A stretch of DNA of 64,000 nt from Oscillospiraceae bacterium. Its GTDB lineage: Bacteria; Bacillota; Clostridia; Oscillospirales; Oscillospiraceae. Positions 38,201 to 45,141 of the stretch are shown piece after piece. Numbering within the stretch: the stretch's first letter is position 1; every line of letters begins with the position of its first letter. The stretch is taken from contig CACWIS010000003.1 of the NCBI GenBank assembly GCA_902761055.1, forward strand, positions 1 through 64,000. Direction: 5' to 3'. Under the pieces are notes generated by a model, which saw only the letters and a list, made by a program, of their open reading frames with translations, was not told the DNA's origin and did no database searches. The position numbers and the translations under genes were made by a program.

Positions 38201-38231
38201 AGCCCTGGATCTCGAGTGCTTTCAGATACAT
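35211..38231 (-). CDS. smc: Chromosome segregation SMC protein with short arms
   Basis: 1006 residues, versus about 1180-1190 usually. N-terminal ATPase half with Walker A VGPNGSGKSNIADAI, hinge at about 415-577 (GYSGAVRSVMREAEHG ... NPGGSMTGGSS), C-terminal half with ABC signature LLSGGEMAFVAIAL and Walker B PFCVMDEIEAALDEANVNR. Both coiled-coil arms are shorter by roughly 70-90 residues, so the rod remains balanced. The signature has Met where many SMCs have Arg or Gln. SMC works with ScpAB to organise the chromosome. Start 38231 has AAGGAAT upstream and its own promoter (38289-38317). Confidence 0.95.
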   Translation of the reverse strand: MYLKALEIQGFKSFPDKTRLTFEKDITAIVGPNGSGKSNIADAILWVMGEQRTRALRGGKMEDVIFGGTEKRGKLGYAQVSLVIDNSAHIFESDSAEIILTRRYYRSGESEYFINRENVRLKDINNLLMDTGLGRDGYSIIGQGRIAEIVSTKSTDRREVFEEAAGISRYRYRKEEAERKLERTEENLLRVNDKIDELELQVGPLKEQSEIAKRYLVLRDELKICEVSAWMTTLDRLHAQAESVNLEYEQVTHSLESARASLEALYASSGSITERMHQKDVETEQARERLSAAESAASECESAAAVIRANVDSTREAAARLLEDMQKQDSRAAELRSQIAESEARIAVIDGELKDAETRERETNNVLDGCRMKLKSRESILNDLTERANALAIELKSAESRIAMLEEMEKNYEGYSGAVRSVMREAEHGALKGIHGPAANLVRADRECALAIETALGAAAQHIVVDTQNDGKNAIEFLKRHDAGRATFLPIDTIRGGVMRDAPVNDPGFIGVAVDLVEFDGRYKGIFENLLGRTVVAESLTDAVRMAKAGDNRLRIVTLDGQLINPGGSMTGGSSAKNSGILSRANELESLRGKAKTAAEKAKNSAAELERAKANLANVRFQLDTAQAEQAEQRSARSSLEAERRATENGISQLRALLEAITGDSAVRRAAVEASERQVESLLTRLKEKEDRLAEIREGIAGIRGEIAEISKKRLELEGRRTRAEKETQERNAEIISLERQSAKIEQKKLSADMEEKQILDRLWDNYELSHTAACALRRPVESMAKENRRIAELRREIGALGTPNLGAIEEYKRVSERYEFLTTQRSDVEKARGELLGIIRELTGEMKEVFLTQFAAIDEAFRGTFRELFGGGRASLELEDPDDVLGCGIEIRVQPPGKAITTISLLSGGEMAFVAIALYFAILKVRPTPFCVMDEIEAALDEANVNRFAEYLRRMADRTQFLVITHRRGTMESADMLYGVTMQEKGVSSVIELDLESAQKTAEEN

Positions 38232-38288
38232 GAAGCCGGTATTCCTTGTTCAAGCGTTCTGGCGGGATCATATCCTGCCAATTATAAA

Positions 38289-38317
38289 ATTATAGCATAA
38301 CCCGGGCCGCTTTGCAA
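38289..38317 (-). promoter_or_regulatory. Promoter of the smc-leuS operon
   Basis: Minus strand TTGCAA (38312-38317), 17 bases, TATAAT (38289-38294), about 58 bases upstream of smc. A second TATAAT (38281-38286) overlaps downstream. Confidence 0.8.
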
Positions 38318-38331
38318 CGAATAAGGCGCAT

Positions 38332-38362
38332 AAAAAACCGGGGATCCTCAAGGGGATCCCCG
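38332..38362 (-). terminator. Terminator of the surface-protein operon
   Basis: CGGGGATCC (38339-38347) pairs with GGATCCCCG (38354-38362). On the minus strand it is followed by six T. It insulates the smc promoter from the pilus/TasA operon. Confidence 0.9.
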
Positions 38363-38403
38363 ATCAGAATCAATGGTTTGGATCGCCTGTCCCAAGCGCG
38401 CCG

Positions 38404-39252
38404 TCAGGACGGGATATCCTGCAGCTCGCCCTGGGGAGCGGAGCCGTCAAAGGGAATGCCGGCGGCGCTGTTCATGGGGAGCAGCTGGCCGTGCAGCACG
38501 GTGCGTTCGTTGATAAAGGAATACGCGCAGGTCGAAAGCACGACGTGGTGCAGCTGCGGGTCCGGGATCACGTCGGAAACAAAGCCGGATTCCTCCTTCG
38601 CCTTCTCAATATAGCGGATGAATTTTTCGGTCGGCTCGTAGTACATGTTGTAAATACTTGAGACGGCGCTCGTGGAGTGGACGCTGTAGAGCTCGAGCTT
38701 GTAGTCCTGTTCCGGCGTAAGCAGCCACATGACCGGGTGAGCGTCGTAGTAATCCTGGTCGTACCAGTATTTCAGCGTCATGAACATCGTCCCGTTCTGC
38801 ATGTGATGGCCGTAGAGGATGGTGTTCGCGTCCTGCACGCCGAAGCTGTTGCGGTAGTCGGAAAAGATCGCGCCGGAAGGGGAGTCCTCCTTGTTGAAGG
38901 CGTGCTCGAGGTAATAATCGTTGTCGAAGGAGTGGACGACCGGATAGTTGATGACCGAATCCTCACAGTAGATCCAGGCGAAGACGTCGCTGTTGATCTC
39001 TTGCAGAGCGGCGAAATCCACGACGATCGGCGCGCAGTCCTCCCGGCGCTGCACAGGCTGCTCGGCATAGGCGTCCTCATCCGATCCCGTCGGGGTCTCG
39101 ACAGCCGGCTGTGTATAGCTTTCGGCCGCGTCCTCGTAGAGCTTTTCCGCCGTCCGGTATCGACTGCGGATCACCAGCAGATTCCCGATCGAGAACAAAC
39201 AGACGACGAGCGCCGCGACAGCCAGCATTTTGACAATGTGAGACAGCTTCAT
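38404..39252 (-). CDS. Class B sortase (distal)
   Basis: 282 residues: N-terminal TM (about 8-28), a linker of about 50 residues, then the sortase barrel. Catalytic His in ILYGHHMQNGTMF, Cys in VVLSTCAYSF, and Arg in NERTVLHGQL. Class B is inferred from the N-terminal anchor and the INSDVFAWIYCEDSVINYPVV segment typical of SrtB-like enzymes. It transpeptidates anchored proteins to peptidoglycan. Last gene of the operon, after the SipW-like peptidase. The VKTGD protein at 40705-41424 is the nearest plausible substrate. Confidence 0.92.
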   Translation of the reverse strand: MKLSHIVKMLAVAALVVCLFSIGNLLVIRSRYRTAEKLYEDAAESYTQPAVETPTGSDEDAYAEQPVQRREDCAPIVVDFAALQEINSDVFAWIYCEDSVINYPVVHSFDNDYYLEHAFNKEDSPSGAIFSDYRNSFGVQDANTILYGHHMQNGTMFMTLKYWYDQDYYDAHPVMWLLTPEQDYKLELYSVHSTSAVSSIYNMYYEPTEKFIRYIEKAKEESGFVSDVIPDPQLHHVVLSTCAYSFINERTVLHGQLLPMNSAAGIPFDGSAPQGELQDIPS

Positions 39253-39270
39253 GCGTTTCTCCGTAAGGGT

Positions 39271-39804
39271 TCAGGCGTCCCGCAGCCGGCTGGCGAGAAT
39301 GTTGAACAGCAGACCGCAGAGGATGATGGCGAACAAATAGATCTTGCCGATCGGCGTAGTGATGTGCGCGGTGATGTCGCCGAGCATCGGAATATGGTGA
39401 TCGACCCGGCCCAGAAGGTCCGCGTAGGCAATGCTCTCCATGTCGGCGAGCTCGTTCGCGTCCCCCTTGGTGACGAATTGCCGGGAGATCTTCTTGTTGT
39501 CCAGGACACGGTGCGTGACGACCACGCCGTGCCGGTAGAAGGCGATGACGTCGCCCTCCCGGATCTCTTCCGCCTCTGTGGGCCGGACGAAGATCATGCT
39601 GCCGACAGGGATCGCCGGCTCCATACTGCCGCTGACCACGTTGTAAACCCGATAACCCATGAGCTGCGGCACCAGAGACGGCAGCATCATGGCGATGACG
39701 GAAAGGATCAGCAGCGTGCCCAAAACGTTGCAGAGGAGGGCGGGAATCAGCTTCCCGCCCTCGTTCCGTTTTCTGTTTTGAGACGGTTTAGGTCTCTGTC
39801 TCAT
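39271..39804 (-). CDS. SipW-like (ER-type) signal peptidase I
   Basis: About 177 residues with two membrane segments (about 22-45 and near the C-terminus). Catalytic Ser in VVSGSMEPAIPVGS and His (instead of Lys) in VVVTHRVLDN, plus FVTKGDANELAD, are signatures of the Ser/His ER-type peptidases to which Bacillus SipW belongs. SipW matures TasA and related fibre proteins. TasA-like precursors lie upstream in this operon, so that is the likely role. ATG 39804 is preferred over 39813, which sits directly on the ribosome site. It overlaps the end of the preceding gene. Confidence 0.9.
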   Translation of the reverse strand: MRQRPKPSQNRKRNEGGKLIPALLCNVLGTLLILSVIAMMLPSLVPQLMGYRVYNVVSGSMEPAIPVGSMIFVRPTEAEEIREGDVIAFYRHGVVVTHRVLDNKKISRQFVTKGDANELADMESIAYADLLGRVDHHIPMLGDITAHITTPIGKIYLFAIILCGLLFNILASRLRDA

Positions 39805-40708
39805 CTGTGGCATCCTTTTTCTTCTTTTTGCGCAGGAACAGGAAAAGAAGGGCGAAGAGAAGCAGCAGGATTGAGAAGACTACCAGCAGGATCGCGGAGC
39901 GGAGCCGCTTTTTCAGGGTCTCGCGCTCACTGGCGATCGTTCCCTCCGTCGGTTCCGGAGCGGCCAGAGGCACGTCCGGATTATCCAGATTGATGACCTC
40001 GACCGGACCGTTGTTCTGTTGCTCGCTGTTGTTTGAGGGATTAACGACGGCCGGGTTCTGCGGGTTCTGCGGGCGCAGGGCGTTCGCAGGATTGATCGGG
40101 GCGGCCGGATTGTTCGGCCCCTGGGGCGTCGGCGTGGTGGGAGGAGGAATCAGCGTGTAGTAAAATGGCGGGATCGTGTTATCGTCTTCCTTAACGATCC
40201 ATGTGTAGTTGTAGGCGTTGGGGGTATAGCCGTTGATGTGACGGCAGGGAATGATGATCGTATCGCCGACCTTGGCCAGGATCTCGTCGGGAGCGTGGAG
40301 CACCTTACCGCCGGGCTTCTCCACGTAAGTAACGGTGACGGTTCTCATCTCGCCCTTCAGACCGAAGTCCGCGACCAAAATGAGGTCGTGGGTGACGGAC
40401 GTACCGGAAGTGACCGCAGCGGTCTGCCCACTGTAGTGGAAGGAGCTCTTAAAGTAGTATCTCTCGCTCGGGTCCGCCGTAGTGTCGTAGCTGACCATGC
40501 TGATATACTTTGCAATGTCCAGCGACTCTCCGTAGGGGACGGTCTCCTCATAGATCTTGCTTCCCTTCACAAGACCGTAGTTGCCGCCGCTGACCGTGAT
40601 TTTATAGGTGACCTCATCGCCGCCCGAGGCGCTTGCCGCGGCAGGGATCAGGGCGGAGAACAGGCATACGATGAGAAGCATGCAGAGCAGCTTTCTGCCA
40701 GTCTTCAT
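39788..40708 (-). CDS. Secreted membrane-tethered protein with DVPLA motif
   Basis: 306 residues: signal peptide (cleavage near ASAS, about 27), a beta-rich domain of about 150 residues (YKITVSGGNYGLVKGSKIYE), a Pro/Asn-rich spacer (about 180-225), the motif NLDNPDVPLA (about 242-251), a TM at about 272-294 and a KKKKK tail. DVPLA-type motifs near the C-terminus recur in clostridial surface proteins, but whether a sortase cuts there is unproven. No homologue with known function recognised. The start overlaps the stop of the previous gene (ATGA); translational coupling to the fibre genes suggests an anchor or accessory subunit. Confidence 0.7.
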   Translation of the reverse strand: MKTGRKLLCMLLIVCLFSALIPAAASASGGDEVTYKITVSGGNYGLVKGSKIYEETVPYGESLDIAKYISMVSYDTTADPSERYYFKSSFHYSGQTAAVTSGTSVTHDLILVADFGLKGEMRTVTVTYVEKPGGKVLHAPDEILAKVGDTIIIPCRHINGYTPNAYNYTWIVKEDDNTIPPFYYTLIPPPTTPTPQGPNNPAAPINPANALRPQNPQNPAVVNPSNNSEQQNNGPVEVINLDNPDVPLAAPEPTEGTIASERETLKKRLRSAILLVVFSILLLLFALLFLFLRKKKKKDATDETET

Positions 40709-41424
40709 TTCGCGGCTCCCTTCTTTCTGCGGTCCAGCTCAAGACTTACGAAAGCCAGGACGAGGAATGCGGCGCCGCTGATCGCGGTGGCGCGGAGGTA
40801 AGGCAGGGGATCGGTCTCGTCGCCGGTCTTGACGATGGACTTATCCAGCGTGCGCTCGACGGCAAATCTGAGCTCGAGGTTTGCCAGCTCGTTCATGTAG
40901 GAGACGCCGTTTGTTTCGCCGTCAAGCGTGATCTCCAGCTCGACCTTTCCGGTCTTGCCGGGCTTGAGCGTGCCGAGGAACAAGTAGTCCTTGAGCGAAT
41001 CGTTGATGCCTTCAAGACCTTCCTTCAGCCCGGAACCGGTGATATCGCCGCCGACGCGGTCGTTGTCATACAGCGGGTTCTCCGAGCCGTCCGAGCCGAT
41101 ATAGCGCAGCTTGTAGGTATATGCGCCGCCGGCCTCGCTTGCGAGGAAGTTGTCGAGGATCGTGTTCTTCATCCACCAGTCGGTGGCCTTGGTGTCGTTA
41201 TTTGTAAGAGAAAGCTCGATCTTGCCGGTCTCGCCGGGGAGCAGCGATTTGGCGGCGCCGGTAAAGTTCTCGGCCGAGAAGTTGGTGATCAGCTTCTTTC
41301 CGTTGAAGCTGACCGTGCCGCCGTTGATCTCGTGCGCAGTGCCTTCGGCGTAAGCGGTTAGGGAAAAGCTGAACAGGAGGCAGGCCATCAGGAGCAGACT
41401 GAGTAAACGTTTATTCATTTTCAT
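40705..41424 (-). CDS. Secreted fibre-associated protein with VKTGD sorting signal
   Basis: 239 residues: signal peptide (cleaved near AYA, about 26), a beta-sandwich of about 165 residues (LLPGETGKIELSLTNNDT, LGTLKPGKTGKVELEITL) similar in style to TasA/camelysin-type domains, then IVKTGDETDPLPYLRA, a TM and RRKKG. This is a sortase signal of the variant xVKTGD type. The probable role is to anchor the TasA-like fibre to the wall. Start 41424 is ATG with GGAGG seven bases upstream. Confidence 0.75.
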   Translation of the reverse strand: MKMNKRLLSLLLMACLLFSFSLTAYAEGTAHEINGGTVSFNGKKLITNFSAENFTGAAKSLLPGETGKIELSLTNNDTKATDWWMKNTILDNFLASEAGGAYTYKLRYIGSDGSENPLYDNDRVGGDITGSGLKEGLEGINDSLKDYLFLGTLKPGKTGKVELEITLDGETNGVSYMNELANLELRFAVERTLDKSIVKTGDETDPLPYLRATAISGAAFLVLAFVSLELDRRKKGAAK

Positions 41425-41437
41425 TCATTCTCCTCCT

Positions 41438-42205
41438 TCAGTTCAGGGATAACGTGCCGGCGTCCTCGTCGACCGTGACGTTGGTGCAGCCCCAGGCGCT
41501 CTGCACGGCGGCCTGGCCGCTGACGACCTGCACGCCGTCGGCCTCGACCTCTATGCAGAATTGCTTGCCGTCGTATACGTAGGCGGTCTTGGTATAGGTG
41601 CCGTCGTCGCTCTTGTATACGTGCTCAGCCTTGAGCAGGACATCGGTGCTGACCGACAGCGCCTCGCAGAAGGGCTGGCTGGCCTGGCCGGGCTTCAAGG
41701 CACTGGTGTAATACAGGATCCGGCGTTCGTTCGAAGTGTTCTCCGCGGCGGACGTGTCCTCGACCCAGCCGTTGCCGCCGAGCGTCAGCTCGATCAGGCT
41801 CGGGTCAAGAGAGGGATCCTTGTTGCCGTCTTCGTCCAGCCAGTAGGTGTAGACCTGCACGCGGACGAACTGATCGAAGTTGCCCTGCTCCGCGCCCGTC
41901 AGGCCGTTGACGACCCAGAGCTTTTCGGCATAGCTGCGGCCGGGCTCGGGCGTGCCCTCAAGTCCGGAAAGGAGCGTGCCGTTGTCCGCGATGGCGGCGG
42001 CGGCGCTCTCGCCGCACTGCTCATAAAGCAGAATGTCGGCGATCGGCATGCCGATGTCCAGCTCATACGCGTTCTCGTCGGTGCCTTCGATCAGCGCGGC
42101 GCGCGTGCCGCCTACCGAGGTGAAGAGCAGCAGTCCGATTGCGAACGCAAAGAGCAGAATCGTAACGATGGGCATGCGCATTTTATTAGATTTGATCATA
42201 TCCAT
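41438..42205 (-). CDS. TasA/CotN-like secreted protein 1 (SipW-type signal)
   Basis: 255 residues with an N-terminal hydrophobic segment ending in TSVGGTRAALIEG, resembling SipW-dependent signal peptides. The mature part is beta-rich (FDQFVRVQVYTYWLDEDGN, TYTKTAYVYDGKQFCIEVE) with no C-terminal anchor. It carries a few Cys, unusual for secreted fibre proteins. Expected to be cleaved by the SipW-like peptidase of the same operon. The start could be ATG 42205 or 42199; GGAGGG is better spaced for the latter. Ten bases separate it from the next gene. Confidence 0.7.
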   Translation of the reverse strand: MDMIKSNKMRMPIVTILLFAFAIGLLLFTSVGGTRAALIEGTDENAYELDIGMPIADILLYEQCGESAAAAIADNGTLLSGLEGTPEPGRSYAEKLWVVNGLTGAEQGNFDQFVRVQVYTYWLDEDGNKDPSLDPSLIELTLGGNGWVEDTSAAENTSNERRILYYTSALKPGQASQPFCEALSVSTDVLLKAEHVYKSDDGTYTKTAYVYDGKQFCIEVEADGVQVVSGQAAVQSAWGCTNVTVDEDAGTLSLN

Positions 42206-42215
42206 GCCCTCCGTT

Positions 42216-42743
42216 TCAGTCGCCGATGAGGTCGAACTTCAGACCCCAGTCGGCGGGCTTGTAGGCTTCCGTATCCGGATCGTACACGGCGATGGTCGCC
42301 TCGTACACGACGGGGATATTGAAGCTCTCGACCTGGTTGATGTCCGGAGCGGCGCTGGGGGACGGCAGCACGGGAAGGTTGCCCAGCACGAGGACAAGAT
42401 CGTTGGCGGTATCGCCGGGCTGCAGCACGGAGCCGTAGACCCAGTAGTCGCCATCCTTGCTCCAGCCGCTCGTGTCGCCCGCGGCGAGCGCGAGGGTGAT
42501 GCCGTCGGGCGCGAAGGCCGCAACGCGCACATAGCAGGGGGATTTTCCGTAGTTCTTGATCTGGATCTGCTTGAACTCCTCGTCAAAGTCCGGCTCCTTG
42601 ATCCAGGTGTGGTGCTCCAGACTGAGCGTGGCGGTGCCGGAGGCTCTTGTGAACGTTGAGAAGTAGGCAAGAGCGGGGCCGACCGAGACGCAGACGACGA
42701 GAAGCAGGGCCAGAAGCGCCAGGAGGAAAGTGTTTTTCTTCAT
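42216..42743 (-). CDS. TasA/CotN-like secreted protein 2 (SipW-type signal)
   Basis: 175 residues. Signal segment MKKNTFLLALLALLLVVCVS ending GPALAYFSTFTRASG: the A-Y-F-S/T motif around the cleavage site is the hallmark of TasA/camelysin precursors. The mature region (KQIQIKNYGKSPCYVRVAAF, split here) fits the TasA-type beta-sandwich with the conserved N-x-G/P-C-Y-V-R-V pattern. No membrane anchor. Probably a fibre subunit or accessory minor subunit. AAGGAGG site seven bases upstream. Confidence 0.78.
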   Translation of the reverse strand: MKKNTFLLALLALLLVVCVSVGPALAYFSTFTRASGTATLSLEHHTWIKEPDFDEEFKQIQIKNYGKSPCYVRVAAFAPDGITLALAAGDTSGWSKDGDYWVYGSVLQPGDTANDLVLVLGNLPVLPSPSAAPDINQVESFNIPVVYEATIAVYDPDTEAYKPADWGLKFDLIGD

Positions 42744-42755
42744 TTTTGCTCCTCC

Positions 42756-44108
42756 TTACCCGTTGCCGGCGGCGTCCGAATCGGCGCTGTCGCCGGTGTT
42801 GACGCCGGTCCACGAAATGTAGTTGTTGTTATTGGTGATCGAATACTGGTTGAGGATACCGTAGCCCTTGACCTGCTCGTTGTCGATCTCGTTGGTGAAG
42901 GACGCGGTCAGCGGATCGTTCTCGACCTCGTCGATCATGCCGTCGTTGTCCTTATCCTTGTACTCGACGCGCGGGACGATCACGAAGTCGCCGTCGAGGC
43001 TGCCGACGACCTTGTCGCTCGTCAGCTTGTAGCCGGAGCCGGGATAGACCTCGGTGACGCGGATGTGCGTGCCGACGGGGAAGCGGCCCTCGTAGAAGGT
43101 GCTCTTTTCACCGGTTGCGGTGAAGGTGTACATCAGGTAGTCGTCGCCCTCGAGGACCGAGCCGTCGTCGTTTTCCTTGTACCACTCGAGGTGGAAGACG
43201 AAGGAGACCGGGTCGGTCTCGTAGCCGTTGACGTCGTTAAGAGTCTCGTCGGTCGTGTTGTACTTCGCAAGCGTTTTGCTGATCAGCAGGTCGCCGTAGC
43301 AGACCTCGCGCACGGGCTTGAGCGTCGCGGTGACGTTGTAGGACCACTCGCCCAGACCGCTCGCCGTGGTGAAGGGATTGGTCGGATCGAAGCCGCCTGC
43401 GCCGCCGGACCCGCCGGAGGGCGGATCCGCGTTCGGATCCGTGTTCGGGATGGTCTCAAGCGGAGAGGGGAGAGCAATCAGCTCGGGGCCGAAGGTGTAC
43501 TCGTACTCGGAGGTGTTGACGATCGAGCCGAGGATGGTGCTGCCGTCCAGCTTGACGTAGTTCTTACCTTCCAGATTGGAGCTGTGGGCGATGATGAGAT
43601 ACAGGCCGCTGTCCAGCTCCGCGCTCGCGTCCGGGGCGAGCGTCAGCATCGGCGCGATATCATCGCTCGTGTCGTCGGTGAGGACCTTTTCGAGGACGAA
43701 GCGGCCGACGATGTCGGCGTAGCTGCGCCAGGTGTCGACGTCAAGGCCGTGGAGGCCTTCGTAAGAGGTGATGTTCAGTCCGAGCTCGGCCAGATCGAAG
43801 GGAGAGGAGTCCAGCTGCGTGAACATATAGGTCATCACGCTCGAAACGGGCGCGGCGCCGGCCACACGGTAAATATCGTAGACGATATTGCCGTTGGCAA
43901 GCAGATCGGTCTTGAAGATGCTGTTGCCGGAAGGAAGGATGGTGAGCGTGGACTTTTTCTCCAGCCAGTTTTCTTCCGTAGCCGGATCGCCCGAGCCGCC
44001 CGCCGGATCGTCGCCGTCGGCGGCCATTACGCCGACAGCCGGCATGGACAGCATCATGGACACGGTCAGAAGGAGCACGATCAGAGCTTGCTTCCACTTA
44101 TATTTCAT
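42756..44108 (-). CDS. Pilin-like isopeptide-domain protein lacking a membrane anchor
   Basis: 450 residues: signal peptide (near VMAADGDD, about 30), pilin-type N-terminal domain (VYDIYRVAGAAPVSS; SGLYLIIAHSSNLEGKN), a Gly/Pro linker (about 215-245), then a second beta-domain with lysine (GDLLISKTLAKYNTTD) and E-box-like RVTEVYPGSGYKL that could form an isopeptide bond. It ends SWTGVNTGDSADSDAAGNG: a VNTGD box without the TM and positive tail a sortase substrate needs. No frame-restoring anchor is visible downstream. It may be a secreted minor subunit or tip protein. AAAGGAGG precedes the ATG. Confidence 0.75.
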   Translation of the reverse strand: MKYKWKQALIVLLLTVSMMLSMPAVGVMAADGDDPAGGSGDPATEENWLEKKSTLTILPSGNSIFKTDLLANGNIVYDIYRVAGAAPVSSVMTYMFTQLDSSPFDLAELGLNITSYEGLHGLDVDTWRSYADIVGRFVLEKVLTDDTSDDIAPMLTLAPDASAELDSGLYLIIAHSSNLEGKNYVKLDGSTILGSIVNTSEYEYTFGPELIALPSPLETIPNTDPNADPPSGGSGGAGGFDPTNPFTTASGLGEWSYNVTATLKPVREVCYGDLLISKTLAKYNTTDETLNDVNGYETDPVSFVFHLEWYKENDDGSVLEGDDYLMYTFTATGEKSTFYEGRFPVGTHIRVTEVYPGSGYKLTSDKVVGSLDGDFVIVPRVEYKDKDNDGMIDEVENDPLTASFTNEIDNEQVKGYGILNQYSITNNNNYISWTGVNTGDSADSDAAGNG

Positions 44109-44157
44109 GGCAGTTCCTCCTTTAAGGGTCTGCAGTATATACGGGGGGATGCGGGGG

Positions 44158-45054
44158 TCAGGTCTGGGAGTCGGCCTCGCGGCGGAACTCCTCCTCCCAG
44201 TCGCGGATCTCGCTGTAGCTGTCGCGCCGCGGCGCGTGCTTGCCGGTCATGAACAGCAGGAAGATCAGCAGGAGCAGCAGCATCGGGACGGTGACGAAGG
44301 GGACGACGTAGATGGTATTGATCTGCATGGCGTCGGCTACGACCTTGGCGTCGCCCATCGGGTTGTCGACGCGGTGGCCGCGGACGAGCAGGCGGTGGGT
44401 GTTGATGCCGTAGGGCGTGCAGGTGAAGAGCGTGCAGTAGTCCTTGCCGGGGACGATCTGCAGGTCGGTAACGTCCTGCGGCTCGACGACGCGGATCTGG
44501 TCGACCTGGTAGCTGAGCGTCTCGTTGAGGATATTGAGGGTGAACACGTCGCCCTCGGTGAGCTTGTCGAGGTCGGAGAAGAGCTTGGCCCGGGGCAGGC
44601 CGCGGTGGCCGGAGAGGACGGAGTGGGTGCTCTCCCCGCCGACGGGGAGGCTGGTCCAGTCGAGATGGCCGATGCTGGTCTGCAGGACAGACTCGTCGGT
44701 GCCGTGGTAGATCGGCAGCTGGACATGGAGCTTCTCGATCGAGATATAGCCCATCGAGCCGCCCTTGCTGACGTTGAGCTGGGAATTGTAGTCCTCGCGC
44801 TCCTCGTCGGAGAGGAACCAGCGGAAGCTCTCCTTGTCGATGGCGTCGTTGTAGGCGCGGGCGCGGGCTATGACGGCGTCATACTCGGCGCTGTCCATGC
44901 CGCCGACGTCCTCGAGATAGGACATGATCGCGCGAGACTGGTGAAACGAATTCCAATAGTCGCTGAAAGAGGGGTACAGCAGCAGGGACAACCCTACGAG
45001 GAAGATCAAGACGAGTATGAGATTGATCAGGCTGTTTTTCTTTTTCTTCTTCAT
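44158..45054 (-). CDS. srtC: Class C (pilin-polymerising) sortase
   Basis: 298 residues with an N-terminal TM (about 10-30), the lid-containing region, catalytic His in VLSGHRGLPRAKLF, Cys in YCTLFTCTPYGINTHRLLVRG (split: Cys in FTCTPYG, Arg in NTHRLLV), and a C-terminal TM (about 250-272), as class C enzymes have. It crosslinks pilin subunits through the pilin-motif Lys. Start ATG 45054 is better spaced to GGAG than GTG 45057. It follows the major pilin gene across a strong hairpin. Confidence 0.95.
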   Translation of the reverse strand: MKKKKKNSLINLILVLIFLVGLSLLLYPSFSDYWNSFHQSRAIMSYLEDVGGMDSAEYDAVIARARAYNDAIDKESFRWFLSDEEREDYNSQLNVSKGGSMGYISIEKLHVQLPIYHGTDESVLQTSIGHLDWTSLPVGGESTHSVLSGHRGLPRAKLFSDLDKLTEGDVFTLNILNETLSYQVDQIRVVEPQDVTDLQIVPGKDYCTLFTCTPYGINTHRLLVRGHRVDNPMGDAKVVADAMQINTIYVVPFVTVPMLLLLLIFLLFMTGKHAPRRDSYSEIRDWEEEFRREADSQT

Positions 45055-45101
45055 CACAGGGCTCTCCTTGGTGCTGGAGCTCGGAGTATCGTCCGTCCCC
45101 C

Positions 45102-45127
45102 CGCCCGGCCCCGCGCGGGGCCGGGCG
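45102..45127 (-). promoter_or_regulatory. Intercistronic hairpin between major pilin and sortase C
   Basis: CGCCCGGCCCC (45102-45112), loop GCGC, GGGGCCGGGCG (45117-45127): an extremely stable stem without a T-run. Likely lowers read-through or stabilises the pilin mRNA 3' end so that pilin exceeds sortase. Confidence 0.6.
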
Positions 45128-45141
45128 AGAGGGGGAGTGCA

